A stretch of 64,000 nucleotides of DNA, from positions 80,118 to 144,117 of the forward strand of contig JACJVZ010000004.1 in the NCBI GenBank assembly GCA_020637445.1, given 5' to 3'. This DNA is from Calditrichota bacterium (GTDB taxonomy: Bacteria > Electryoneota > RPQS01). A program made the translations under genes and the position numbers. Shown piece by piece: positions 33,095 to 41,950 of the stretch. A model generated the notes under the pieces. It was not told where the DNA came from. It did no database searches and saw nothing but the letters and a program-made list of their open reading frames with translations. Numbering within the stretch: the first letter of the stretch is position 1; each line of letters begins with the position of its first letter.

Positions 33095-36000
33095 ATGAAG
33101 AAGCTTTTGACACTGTGTACTATGCTGGCTTTGGTCGCATCGGCGGCTTTTGCTGGCACCAGTTACAAGAAGGACAAGATTGACGGTTTGAAGTCGAATG
33201 CTACCTCGGTTGAGCAACCGAGCGCTGAAAAGCAAGCATTGATTGACCAGCTTGCGATCGAGTCTATCTACACGAAGTTGGCGAACAATGTCGATTTGAC
33301 GCCGGCGGAGAAAGAGATGATTCTGGACTATGAAGCTCAGAATCCGAGTCGTGAAGGCAATTTGGACGCCGTAGGCGGTCCGGACCTTTACGGCTATATG
33401 TATGTCGATAACATGGACGGTGACACGTCGACGTTTGACTGGATCGAAATTTCGAATACCGGTACGTTGATCGCTGGCGCGAGCAATGCCGACGACGCAG
33501 CCGGTCCGGCAACGTGGGGCTGGAGCTTCCCGTTCTATGGCGCGAGCTATTCTCTGGGTTATGCCGGTTCGAACGGAACGTTCCAGTTCACGACGAACAG
33601 CTCGTCCTACAGCAATACGTGCACGCTTCCGTCGTCGGTTGGTCCGGCGATTTTCCCGTTCTGGGATGACCAGCACACGGGTCGCGGCGGCACGGGCACG
33701 TCGGGCACGGTGAGTGACTCGGGCGCGGTGTTCTTCCAGGATTTCGGCAGCTACGTCGTGATTCAGTGGGACTCGGTGGGTCGTTACAGCCCGTCGTTCC
33801 AGCACACTTATACTTACGAGTTGATTCTTTATCCTGACGGCAAGGCGAAGGTTCAGATTCTTGCTTTGGACGTTTGGCCGACCTCGACGACGAATCCTTC
33901 CCCGACGGTTGCTATTCAGGGCACCGGCGCGGGCAATGCTCTGCCGTATTTCTGCTCGACGGCTGCCACTCCTGACGGCAACCTGACGGGCCGTGCGATT
34001 TGGTTCTACCCGCCGGCTTCTGCTCCGACGGGCCGTTGCTGCTATTTGGATGGCGGACATGGCGCTTGCCGCGACGATATGACTGGTGAAGACTGCGACG
34101 CCATTGGCGGCGCGTGGGGTGGCCCGGGCACGACGTGTGCGGACAATCCCTGCCCGGTTGGCCGTTGCTGCTACTATGACGGCGTTGCTGGTGCCTGTGC
34201 TGATGTTATTCAGCTTGAGTGTAATTTCCTCGGCGGTACGTGGGCTTCGGGCTTGAACTGCACCGACAGTCCCTGCACGGTTGGCCGTTGCTGCTACGAC
34301 GACGCTGGCCATGCTGGCTGCGCCGACGTGATTGAAGCCGAATGTGATTTCTTGGCCGGCACTTGGGCGTCTGGCTTGACGTGTACTGCGAATCCGTGCC
34401 CGGTGGCCCTGCAGGGATCGGATGACTGCCCGGGTCCGCTGCTTACGGCTCCGATTACGGTTGCCGGTACGACAGTAGGTGCGACGGTTGAAGTTGGCCT
34501 TCCGTTCTGCGGCACGAGCTACACGGCCCCCGGTGTTTGGTACACCGTTGTTGGTACTGGCAACACGCTGACCGCGAGCCTGTGCGGATCGAGCTATGAC
34601 ACGAAGCTGCATGTCTATTGCGGCGATTGTGGAGCGTTTACTTGTATTGGCGGCAATGACGACTTCTGCAGTCTGCAATCGCAGTTGTCTTGGTGCTCGA
34701 ATGCCGGAACAACCTACCACATTTTGGTTTCCGGTTTTTCGGCGAGCGTAGGTGACTATACTTTGGCATTGTCGGATGACGGCGTTGCCTGCACAGGCGC
34801 GATCAACTGTAATCCGGAAGGCCGTTGCTGTTACATCGACGGAGCTTCTGGTGCGACGGCATGTGCCGACTTGCTGGCTGAAGACTGTGCGGCGCTGGGC
34901 GGCGAGTTTGACGCCGAAGCGACTTGTGCGGACGGTCCGTGCGGCGGCAGCTGCTGCTACATTGAAGCCGGTCAAGGCTTCTGCGACAACATCGCCCATT
35001 GCGATGAAGACGTACTTGAATCGGCATGTTTGGTTCTTGGCGGCACGTGGTACGCCGGCCTTTCCTGCGCCGAGACTCCCTGCAACGCGAACCCGTGTGT
35101 TTGCGAATGCACGACGTATGCAAACGCGCATGGAACGCTCGCGGCTGACGAGACGACCTATCCGATCGACTCCGCGATTCCGACGACTTGTGTGACGATC
35201 AACGTTCCGATCGAATACCACATCACCGACTTGAACGTGAACATCGACCTCGTCCACACGTTTGACGCCGACCTCGACATGTTCCTGACGTCCCCGTTGG
35301 GCACGATTGTCGAATTGTCGACGGACAACGGCGGTTCGGGCGAGAACTTCACCTGCACCGAGTTCGACGACGAAGCGGTCGATCCGATCACTGGCGGCGT
35401 TGCTCCGTTCACGGGTTCGTTCCAGCCGGAAGGCATGCTGTCTGACTTCGACGGCGAGAACGCAGTTGGCGACTGGCTGCTGTGCATCACGGACGATGCG
35501 GGCGGCGACGTTGGTTACATCATCGGCGTCTGCTTGAAGTTTGAGTACGACGAGATTCTGCCTGTGGCCTTTGGCAGCTTTGACGCTGTTGCCGGCAATG
35601 GCAAGATCACGTTGAACTGGAACACGATGTCCGAGCACAACGTGGATCACTTCGAGCTGTCGCGTGACGGTTCTGTGGTGACGACGATTGCTGCGCACAA
35701 CGAAGCATCGGAAGCCAACTACAGCTTTGTTGACAACGACGTGACGAACGGCGTTGAGTACAGCTACAGCTTGGTTTCGGTGGACGTCAACGGCAACCGT
35801 CAGAACTTGGCGACGGTGTCCGCGACCCCGAACGCCGGCGCGGTTGTGAGCGAATACGCGTTGCATCAGAACTACCCGAACCCGTTCAACCCGACGACGA
35901 ACATCGTGTTCGACATGTTGGAAGCGGGTCACGTGACGATCAGTGTGTACAACATCATGGGTCAGAAGGTTGCCGAATTGGTGAATGGCGTGGCAGAAGC

Positions 36001-36112
36001 CGGCCGTCACTCGGTGACGTTTGACGCGACGTCGCTGTCGAGCGGTCTCTATCTTTACAAGATGGAAGCGAACGGCTTCACGGCGCAGTCGAAGATGGTC
36101 CTGATGAAGTAG
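33095..36112 (+). CDS. Large Cys-rich secreted protein with P-domain and T9SS signal
   Basis: A 1005-residue protein. Signal peptide about 1-20 (ending FAGTS). Residues 90-305 are a beta-rich domain. Five Cys-rich units of about 40 residues begin GRCCY-x-D near 312, 355, 395, 575 and 617 (the last GSCCY), each with C...C...LGG...W...C...PC. A domain of the pre-peptidase type (about 440-565) splits units three and four. Residues 686-818 resemble the proprotein-convertase P-domain (HTFDADLDMFLTSP, GDWLLCITDDAGGD). An FN3-like domain (822-912) and a T9SS sorting domain (918-1005, YPNPFNP ... MVLMK) end it. It is probably surface-exposed; no catalytic domain is visible. Strong codon bias leaves a stop-free frame opposite, which I reject as a gene. 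Confidence 0.88.
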   Translation: MKKLLTLCTMLALVASAAFAGTSYKKDKIDGLKSNATSVEQPSAEKQALIDQLAIESIYTKLANNVDLTPAEKEMILDYEAQNPSREGNLDAVGGPDLYGYMYVDNMDGDTSTFDWIEISNTGTLIAGASNADDAAGPATWGWSFPFYGASYSLGYAGSNGTFQFTTNSSSYSNTCTLPSSVGPAIFPFWDDQHTGRGGTGTSGTVSDSGAVFFQDFGSYVVIQWDSVGRYSPSFQHTYTYELILYPDGKAKVQILALDVWPTSTTNPSPTVAIQGTGAGNALPYFCSTAATPDGNLTGRAIWFYPPASAPTGRCCYLDGGHGACRDDMTGEDCDAIGGAWGGPGTTCADNPCPVGRCCYYDGVAGACADVIQLECNFLGGTWASGLNCTDSPCTVGRCCYDDAGHAGCADVIEAECDFLAGTWASGLTCTANPCPVALQGSDDCPGPLLTAPITVAGTTVGATVEVGLPFCGTSYTAPGVWYTVVGTGNTLTASLCGSSYDTKLHVYCGDCGAFTCIGGNDDFCSLQSQLSWCSNAGTTYHILVSGFSASVGDYTLALSDDGVACTGAINCNPEGRCCYIDGASGATACADLLAEDCAALGGEFDAEATCADGPCGGSCCYIEAGQGFCDNIAHCDEDVLESACLVLGGTWYAGLSCAETPCNANPCVCECTTYANAHGTLAADETTYPIDSAIPTTCVTINVPIEYHITDLNVNIDLVHTFDADLDMFLTSPLGTIVELSTDNGGSGENFTCTEFDDEAVDPITGGVAPFTGSFQPEGMLSDFDGENAVGDWLLCITDDAGGDVGYIIGVCLKFEYDEILPVAFGSFDAVAGNGKITLNWNTMSEHNVDHFELSRDGSVVTTIAAHNEASEANYSFVDNDVTNGVEYSYSLVSVDVNGNRQNLATVSATPNAGAVVSEYALHQNYPNPFNPTTNIVFDMLEAGHVTISVYNIMGQKVAELVNGVAEAGRHSVTFDATSLSSGLYLYKMEANGFTAQSKMVLMK

Positions 36113-36178
36113 CCAGCGTAGACGCTGGACCCAGTGTGCTGACGCAATAGCTTCAGTGGTTGGGTTGGATTGAAAGAG

Positions 36179-36211
36179 AGCGGGGCGACCTCAGTGGTCG
36201 CCCCGCTTTTT
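36179..36211 (+). terminator. Rho-independent terminator
   Basis: AGCGGGGCGACC pairs with GGTCGCCCCGCT (36179-36190 with 36196-36207) followed by TTTT. Confidence 0.85.
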
Positions 36212-36230
36212 GTTGTTCACGAAAAGGGGA

Positions 36231-36404
36231 TTATGCGAAGAACAGATCAACCAAGTAGGCGGTGCCGTAGGCGACGACGGAGGCCAAGAGCATCACCAGC
36301 AGCGTACGAGTGCGGCCCTTGTCGAGGCCCCAGTCATCGAGGTAGCGATGGAGGAAAATGCTGGCCGGAAAGAAGACGATGGTCGAAACGATGAAACTTC
36401 GCAT
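36231..36404 (-). CDS. Small two-helix membrane protein
   Basis: Starting at the ATG at 36404, the 57-residue product has two hydrophobic segments (FIVSTIVFFPASIFL and LLVMLLASVVAYGTAYLVDLFF) around a charged loop (RYLDDWGLDKGRTRT). The open frame extends upstream but only with Arg-rich non-membrane sequence, so the internal ATG is preferred. I know no family. It lies between a terminator and the divergent endonuclease IV gene. The ribosome binding site is weak, so this is tentative. Confidence 0.5.
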   Translation of the reverse strand: MRSFIVSTIVFFPASIFLHRYLDDWGLDKGRTRTLLVMLLASVVAYGTAYLVDLFFA

Positions 36405-36505
36405 AAGTTGAGACAGTGCAAACCTCGTTCCTAAAAAAGGGGTCGATTGGCTTGCAAGTACGGGAATTCCTCGGTACCTTTTTAGATACAACTTAGGAGA
36501 AAAAC

Positions 36506-37342
36506 ATGCTGTTCGGGGCGCATACGTCGACCGCCGGTGGATTGCACAATGCATTCAAGTGGGGAACGGAATTTGGGTGCGAATCCATCCAGATTTTCAC
36601 GAAGAGCCAATTGCAGTGGCAGGGCAAGCCGATTGAACCGGATGCAGTGATGATGTGGTTCGACGCGTGGGAAGAAGCGGGGGGGCCGCCGGTGTTCGTG
36701 CACGACAGCTATTTGATCAATTTGTCATCGCCTGACCCGGAACTCAGGCGAAAGTCAATTGAAGGATTTGTCGACGAATTGGAGCGGGCGTCGCTGCTGG
36801 GAATCCCGTGGGTGAACACACATCCGGGCTCGCATAAGGGAGCGGGTGAAGAAATTGGGCTGAAGAATTGCGCGGCGTCACTGCGGGAAGTGCTGCTCAG
36901 GACTGAAGGATTGGGAGTGGGGATTTTGCTTGAGACGACGGCGGGTCAAGGGGGAGATTTGGGAGCGAAGTTCTCGCACTTGGGCTATCTGATCAAAGAG
37001 TGCAACCACGACGAGCGCATGGGGGTGTGCGTGGACACGTGTCATATCTTTGCGGCGGGGTACGATATTCGCACGCCGGAAGCCTACGCGAAGACGTGGA
37101 AAGAGTTCGATGAAGAGATTGGGCTGAAATATCTGCGCGCGTTTCATTTGAACGATTCGAAATTCGAATGCGGACAGCACCGCGACCGTCACGCGGCGAT
37201 TGGCAAAGGATTTATCGGGCTATCGGGATTTAAGTTGTTGGCGACGGACAAAAGATTCGAAGGGATGCCGGGGACGACGGAGCTGCCGGATGAAGATACA
37301 CCGTCGAGTATCTCAGCGTTAAAGAGTATGCGTGATGAATAA
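36506..37342 (+). CDS. nfo: Endonuclease IV (deoxyribonuclease IV, AP endonuclease)
   Basis: A 278-residue protein of the Nfo/Apn1 family. It opens with LFGAHTSTAGGL and has the metal-binding motifs NTHPGSHKG, ILLETTAGQG, VCVDTCHIFAAGYD, FHLNDSKFECGQHRDRHAAIGKG. The C-terminal glutamate motif, usually LETP, is altered here (TTELPDEDTP) but a Glu is kept. It cleaves DNA 5' to abasic sites in base-excision repair using three zinc ions. Length is normal for the family. It starts after a possible TTAGGAG ribosome binding site and is followed by a hairpin duplicated at 39601. Confidence 0.93.
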   Translation: MLFGAHTSTAGGLHNAFKWGTEFGCESIQIFTKSQLQWQGKPIEPDAVMMWFDAWEEAGGPPVFVHDSYLINLSSPDPELRRKSIEGFVDELERASLLGIPWVNTHPGSHKGAGEEIGLKNCAASLREVLLRTEGLGVGILLETTAGQGGDLGAKFSHLGYLIKECNHDERMGVCVDTCHIFAAGYDIRTPEAYAKTWKEFDEEIGLKYLRAFHLNDSKFECGQHRDRHAAIGKGFIGLSGFKLLATDKRFEGMPGTTELPDEDTPSSISALKSMRDE

Positions 37343-37349
37343 ACGCCAA

Positions 37350-37374
37350 CGGGCCGCACTGGATGTGCGGCCCG
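37350..37374 (+). terminator. Hairpin terminator-like element, copy 1
   Basis: CGGGCCGCAC pairs with GTGCGGCCCG around TGGAT. The flanking AAACGCCAA and the whole stem-loop recur at 39592-39625. The T-run is poor. Confidence 0.6.
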
Positions 37375-37559
37375 CATGGTGAGGCGTCTTGAATATTTTG
37401 TAAGGGGCCAGCATCCTCTGCAAATATATAGTGATAGGCACGTGAACTATTTCACAGAAAAGTCTGGCATATTGACAAGGTTAATTTTTTTTTTGATTTA
37501 ATATCAGCAACCCAAGCCGCAAAAGGTGCGGCATGATTTATCCACTTCAGGAGGTTGCT

Positions 37560-37964
37560 ATGAAGACACTTGCTTTGATTATCTTTTCAGCGTTGTTTGC
37601 AACGGCGGCATATTCACAGGCCTTTTGCCTTGCAACGTCTGACAATTGCTGTGATGGATACTGGTCTTCGAATTCTACTACAACGACAATTCAAGAAAAT
37701 GACTTGATACTATCCTATCAAGCAACGAGCGAAGACAATGAACTGAATATCGTACTTCAAATCGATGGTTCAGTCGCAGAGACTTGGACGGTTTGTGGAT
37801 GTGGATCTGTTGCGCTCGAATCTGATCCGATTGGACCGGGACATGAGGTGGCGCTAAAAGTTGAGTGCGTAGGATGCGGTCTTTCACAATGTCAGAATGG
37901 AGATGCAAAAGTGACGGTGTACAGGAATGTTGCGTCACCCGCTTGTAAACTCTCATGCGACTAG
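37560..37964 (+). CDS. Small secreted Cys-rich protein
   Basis: I chose the ATG at 37560, preceded by AGGAGG at 37549-37554. The 134-residue product has a signal peptide (about 1-20, ending AYSQ) and a mature domain with ten cysteines, including CCDGY, VCGCGS, ECVGCG and KLSCD, so it is likely to be disulfide-bonded outside the cell. I recognise no family. Its stop overlaps the start of the beta-helix T9SS gene by 10 bp, so the two are translationally coupled and may act together. The poly-T tract and AT-rich DNA upstream (about 37480-37500) probably contain the promoter. Confidence 0.75.
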   Translation: MKTLALIIFSALFATAAYSQAFCLATSDNCCDGYWSSNSTTTTIQENDLILSYQATSEDNELNIVLQIDGSVAETWTVCGCGSVALESDPIGPGHEVALKVECVGCGLSQCQNGDAKVTVYRNVASPACKLSCD

Positions 37965-39580
37965 GAGTTTTGCAAATCGTAGGAATTGGCCTATCATTTC
38001 TTGCGTCGCAGGACGTATTCTCGGCGTTAAGAATCGTGCCGACGGAGTATGCGACAATTCAAGAGGCCGTCAACGCTACCGCCTCTGACGACACGGTTTT
38101 GATTCAAGTTGGCGTCTATGAGGAGACAGTCTCAGTCCCTTGTCGGCCAATGACCATTGCCGGCGAATACATATTCTCGGGCGATTCGACAGATATTGAC
38201 TTCTGCAGATGGGTTGCACCAGCGGGACATCGCAACATTCAGGCGACAGTTTGTGGGGCTGGGAACTCCTTGGTCATTGCGGGACTAACCTTTTCCGGGA
38301 ACTCTGCCGGCGGCGGGCTTGATCTGGAACGGGGCGGAATCGTGGTGGAGAAATGTGTATTTGATGCATGTTCCGCTTTCGCAGGCGGCGCGTTGTATGC
38401 TGCAGACTCTGAGCTTCAAGTTGCGAATTGCGTATTCACGCGTTGTCATGCAGCGACTACCGGCGGGGTTGTCTACCTCGACAGCGTTCGTTGCGTGATC
38501 TCAGGTTCGCGTGTGGAAGACTGTGGTGCTTCAGGGCCCAATGGAGCACTTTTCCGGTTTGGCGATCGCTCCGCATATTTCGACAATGTCGCGGTGCGAA
38601 ACTGTGTCTTGCCGGAACAGCGTGCACTCTTTGATCTAACCGGAGTAATGGACACAGTGTTGTTTACGTCGTGTGTAATCAGCAATAGTGTTTTCGGCTA
38701 TGGGGTGTATCAGAGTAGTGGTTTGTGCTCGATCTTCAAAATGGAGCGGTGCAATTTTGAGGGGAATACGATTCGAAAGTCGATAGTTTCGGATGACGTG
38801 TTAGAAATCGGAGACTACTTGATCTCCGGCTGTGTATTCCGCGAAAACCACTCTGCCGACTTCATTGGAGTGGCGGCCATGTTCGTATGTCACGGGCACT
38901 ACGGCTTTTTCCGGTTCACAGACAACTTGTTTGCTTACAACGACTGGCTTGACGAATCTTGCATGTTTGTAGTATTCTACGGAAATGAACTGATTTCGAG
39001 AAACTACTTCATCGGCAACTCTTCTTCCGAGGGAATTGCGACTCCTTGTGTTGTGTATGCATACGGGGTCTCAGAGAATACGTTTCGGCACAACGTATTT
39101 CATGACAATTTGACCGCGGCGTGTGCAGCCTTTGTTTCGACGGAGCCGATAGCTCAAGTTCAAAACAACTACTGGGGAGATCCGAGCGGACCCTATCACA
39201 TTGAGATGAATCCCGCGGGACTTGGTGATACTGTCGTTGGCGATTTGGACTTTGTTCCATGGTCTGAAGATACATCGTTTTTGTCTACCGCGATTGAATC
39301 GCCTTTACCAGTATCAATTGCACTCGGCTACCCCTATCCCAATCCATTCAATTCAGAAGTTAAGATTGAGTACGCTTTGGCGCGGGAACAAGATGTCAGG
39401 ATTGATATCTATGACGTGTTGGGTCGACGGGTGAGTGAGCTTTTAGGCGAACGCCAAGGGGTTGGGGTTCACTCTGTGCGGTGGGACGCGAATGGGTTTG
39501 CTTCGGGATTGTATTTCGCGAGGTTATCTTCGGCGGACTCCCGTGCCGCGCAATCAGCGAAACTGTTACTGATGAAATGA
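37955..39580 (+). CDS. Secreted right-handed beta-helix protein, T9SS cargo
   Basis: A 541-residue protein with a signal peptide (about 1-24) and a pectin-lyase-like parallel beta-helix: it opens PTEYATIQEAVNATASDDTVLIQVGVYEE and repeats short I-x-G/N-C-x-F rungs through residue about 400, ending NNYWGDPSGPYH, the usual closing motif of such helices. The T9SS sorting domain is residues about 455-541 (YPNPFN ... KLLLMK). Several rungs contain Cys. No pectate-lyase catalytic residues are evident. It overlaps the preceding Cys-rich gene by 10 bp. It is probably a surface carbohydrate-binding or structural protein, which is inference. Confidence 0.85.
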   Translation: MRLGVLQIVGIGLSFLASQDVFSALRIVPTEYATIQEAVNATASDDTVLIQVGVYEETVSVPCRPMTIAGEYIFSGDSTDIDFCRWVAPAGHRNIQATVCGAGNSLVIAGLTFSGNSAGGGLDLERGGIVVEKCVFDACSAFAGGALYAADSELQVANCVFTRCHAATTGGVVYLDSVRCVISGSRVEDCGASGPNGALFRFGDRSAYFDNVAVRNCVLPEQRALFDLTGVMDTVLFTSCVISNSVFGYGVYQSSGLCSIFKMERCNFEGNTIRKSIVSDDVLEIGDYLISGCVFRENHSADFIGVAAMFVCHGHYGFFRFTDNLFAYNDWLDESCMFVVFYGNELISRNYFIGNSSSEGIATPCVVYAYGVSENTFRHNVFHDNLTAACAAFVSTEPIAQVQNNYWGDPSGPYHIEMNPAGLGDTVVGDLDFVPWSEDTSFLSTAIESPLPVSIALGYPYPNPFNSEVKIEYALAREQDVRIDIYDVLGRRVSELLGERQGVGVHSVRWDANGFASGLYFARLSSADSRAAQSAKLLLMK

Positions 39581-39591
39581 GAAAGTGTTTT

Positions 39592-39634
39592 AAACGCCAA
39601 CGGGCCGCACTGGATGTGCGGCCCGCTTGGTTTT
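39592..39634. terminator. Hairpin terminator, copy 2
   Basis: CGGGCCGCAC (39601-39610) pairs with GTGCGGCCCG (39616-39625) followed by CTTGGTTTT. Sequence from AAACGCCAA through the hairpin is the same as at 37341-37374. It lies between convergent genes. Confidence 0.7.
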
Positions 39635-39648
39635 GAGACTCTTATTTC

Positions 39649-40239
39649 TTATGGAGCGCAGTTGTGGATCACGACGTAGAAGAGTTGATCTTCTGTTTGA
39701 TTCGTGACGTGCGAAATAGCCAAGCCCGCGGAGGGGACGATGGCTGCAACTTCTTGTGTCCAACCTGCTCCCGGCGGAGTGGTGTTTAGCTCCGCATCGG
39801 GAGTAGAGTAGATATCATATCTTCCGGCTTGCGGCGCATTCCAGAAGAAATCGATTTCGTTGTTGTTGTCACCGGGGATCATCGCGAAATCTTCCGGTGG
39901 CAGACAGGGTGCAGGAGCTTCGACGGTGACGGTGCCGACCATGCCGAGCGAAAAATGCACGTCACATTGATAGCTGTAGGTGCCCTCCAAGGGCGCGGCA
40001 AATGCGAAGTCGTACGTAAACGCGGTCGACACGGGATTACCGCTGCGAAAAACGGGAACGGCGGACGTTTCCGCGACGTTGTGGAGTCCCGTGGTTTTAA
40101 TCCAACGGACGGTATCACCTTGTTGGATTGTGATACTTGACGGGCTAAACGTAAATCCCACAACATTCACGACGTGGATTGTCGCGTAACTTTTCATCAC
40201 CAGCAAACCCAACGCGCACAGACAAAGAACAGTTTTCAT
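39649..40239 (-). CDS. Secreted cupredoxin (plastocyanin/azurin-like) protein
   Basis: A 196-residue protein with a signal peptide (about 1-19) and a blue-copper domain: TIQQGDTVRW, His53 (GLHNV), then Cys92-x2-His95-x4-Met100, a complete type 1 copper ligand set. The C-terminal 90 residues look like an FN3-type beta domain ending HNCAP, without a T9SS sorting signal. It would carry electrons or bind copper in the periplasm or outside. The N-terminal domain is closely related to that of the protein at 57309. The heme-motif barrel gene lies just upstream on the same strand, with a terminator between. Confidence 0.85.
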   Translation of the reverse strand: MKTVLCLCALGLLVMKSYATIHVVNVVGFTFSPSSITIQQGDTVRWIKTTGLHNVAETSAVPVFRSGNPVSTAFTYDFAFAAPLEGTYSYQCDVHFSLGMVGTVTVEAPAPCLPPEDFAMIPGDNNNEIDFFWNAPQAGRYDIYSTPDAELNTTPPGAGWTQEVAAIVPSAGLAISHVTNQTEDQLFYVVIHNCAP

Positions 40240-40362
40240 TTCGCCTCCTCAGACGTATATTCATGGTGTCCAAACAAGAAGGCTCTCCCAGTGTCAAAAT
40301 GACACTTTCATAAGTTGCGTAACTTGACTTTGAATGTCAAGTTTTTCGTCAGGCTAAATGAA

Positions 40363-40386
40363 AAAGCCCGCCATGTGGCGGGCTTT
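40363..40386 (-). terminator. Rho-independent terminator
   Basis: AAAGCCCGCC pairs with GGCGGGCTTT (40363-40372 with 40377-40386). On the minus strand a TTTTT run follows, downstream of the barrel gene. Confidence 0.8.
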
Positions 40387-40405
40387 CCACACTTTTGCAA
40401 CTCAC

Positions 40406-41707
40406 TTAGAAGAAAACATGGAGTTGGGCTTCGACTTGGCTCTTGTTGCGGGCCTGTTGTACAGTTGAGCCGGGGACAGGCGAGGCAGAATAGAGACGAT
40501 GCAGCACAGAAACTTCGACCCACGGGAGCACATAGGATGCGACGCCCAAGGACGTGCGTTCGGCTTCTCCGCCGATGGATGATGTTTCGGCGTTGTCCAT
40601 CCAATCGTAGGCCGCACGAATCCAGATTCCCTGGTAGGCCATGATTTCAAGCTGGCCCGTCGCGTAGGCACTGGTGATGGCGAAGGGGCTTGCTCCCGAC
40701 GGGAAAGTCCAAATAATCGGTGTGATCCAGTCTTTTCGGTCATATTCGAAGAGCAGTGAAGTGGCCAGCCAGCCGAAATTTGAGGCGCCGTTGCCCGAAC
40801 CCATCATATCGTGGATACCTTCAAAGGCAATCCCGCCGAATCCACCCCACGACACAGAGCGATTGGCTTTGCCGGGGAACCCAATTTCGGGGTCGGCGGC
40901 CTTTCCGGGGGAGTGGTACCAGCTTCCGCCCAAGGATGCAATCCACTTTTGTGCGAAGGGCAAACGGTGTTGTCCGTAGGCACGCATGATCCAGCGTTTT
41001 TGCTGGTCGCGGTCGATGGGGGTGTTGGATTGGGCACTGGTAAAAGAACCCGATAAATCGAAGGCCAGAATTCTGGAGCCGACTTCCATACCTACTCCAT
41101 AGCCGGGCGGAGTGGGTGAGCTTACGGGGCCGCCGTCGTAGCCGCTGAATAATCCTGTGCGGACATAGGAAGTGTGGTCAGCGAATCTAAAGCCGTAATT
41201 TTCTTGGAATTGTCCGCCCTTGACCCAGGCTTTGAAGCCCTTTAGGTTCGCCATTCCGTAGGCTTCCATGCGGCCTGACGCATCTGCGACACCGCGCGAC
41301 AAGTAGAGCATGAACTGCTCGGTGGGTCGGAACTGGATGTAGAGATTTCCTTCCATCTGGGCCGATGACCCTGTGTTAGTGGACAGGGGCGCCGAGAGAC
41401 CGGCTTCGGTCGTGTCGTTGATGGTATTGGTTGAGAGCCAGATCGTGCGCAGATCGGCGCCGATGGTCACTGATTCGGAGAGCTTTGGCTTGATCTTTTC
41501 GAGCGTCTCGAAGCTGATAGGCTTGACGGGGAGATATTGCGGGCCGAAAAACTGGCTCCCGTAAAGTTCGCGCATGCCGTTACCGGTGGGGCTGGCATGA
41601 CAAAGGAAACAGCTTTGTCCGAAGAGCGCGCTATATTGCGGGCGGGCAAAGGCTGTGGAAACTACTGTGGCGCAGAGGAGTAAGACAAAAAGTACGGACT
41701 TGCGCAT
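40406..41707 (-). CDS. Outer-membrane beta-barrel with N-terminal heme c motif
   Basis: A 433-residue protein with a signal peptide (about 1-21) followed by GQSCFLCHASPTGNGMR, a CxxCH heme c motif (Cys33, Cys36, His37). The remainder is a run of amphipathic beta-strands with alternating aromatic and polar residues, ending in Phe (VFF), typical of outer-membrane barrels. A heme-bearing plug on a barrel suggests redox chemistry or electron passage at the outer membrane; related proteins of this type are usually of unknown function. A copper protein lies downstream. The call combines a clear motif with an inferred fold. Confidence 0.78.
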   Translation of the reverse strand: MRKSVLFVLLLCATVVSTAFARPQYSALFGQSCFLCHASPTGNGMRELYGSQFFGPQYLPVKPISFETLEKIKPKLSESVTIGADLRTIWLSTNTINDTTEAGLSAPLSTNTGSSAQMEGNLYIQFRPTEQFMLYLSRGVADASGRMEAYGMANLKGFKAWVKGGQFQENYGFRFADHTSYVRTGLFSGYDGGPVSSPTPPGYGVGMEVGSRILAFDLSGSFTSAQSNTPIDRDQQKRWIMRAYGQHRLPFAQKWIASLGGSWYHSPGKAADPEIGFPGKANRSVSWGGFGGIAFEGIHDMMGSGNGASNFGWLATSLLFEYDRKDWITPIIWTFPSGASPFAITSAYATGQLEIMAYQGIWIRAAYDWMDNAETSSIGGEAERTSLGVASYVLPWVEVSVLHRLYSASPVPGSTVQQARNKSQVEAQLHVFF

Positions 41708-41950
41708 TAGGCTGACCTTTCAAGGCAGGAATTCACTGAACTTAATCGATACATAGGCAATATACATAACCTGACTGGGGAGCGCAATATTGTTTGCCTC
41801 GTTGCTGAAAAGCCGCTATATTACAGTTTCTACTCGAATTGGCCCGCAGAATACACACAGGCTGCCACAATGCATGTGGGGGCAAACCAACTTGTGTGAC
41901 TGCACCTACACTTCCACTATGCGGGCTACTCCACGAAGAAATGAAAAGCT
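41708..41950. promoter_or_regulatory. Divergent promoter region with structured dapF leader
   Basis: GCCCGCA (41842-41848) can pair with TGCGGGC (41920-41926), enclosing a small hairpin CCACA/TGTGG (41865-41879). This leaves a closed structure just before the dapF start codon at 41951. It does not match a riboswitch class I know. Confidence 0.35.

Noticed and set aside
32957..36010. A 1017-codon stop-free frame on the minus strand opposite the large Cys-rich gene
   Set aside because: The predicted protein is Arg/Val-rich with no domain or signal, while the plus-strand frame has a signal peptide, recognised domains and a sorting signal. The open antisense frame follows from strong codon bias.
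41842..41926. Lysine riboswitch upstream of dapF
   Set aside because: The leader is too short and lacks the conserved multi-helix core.
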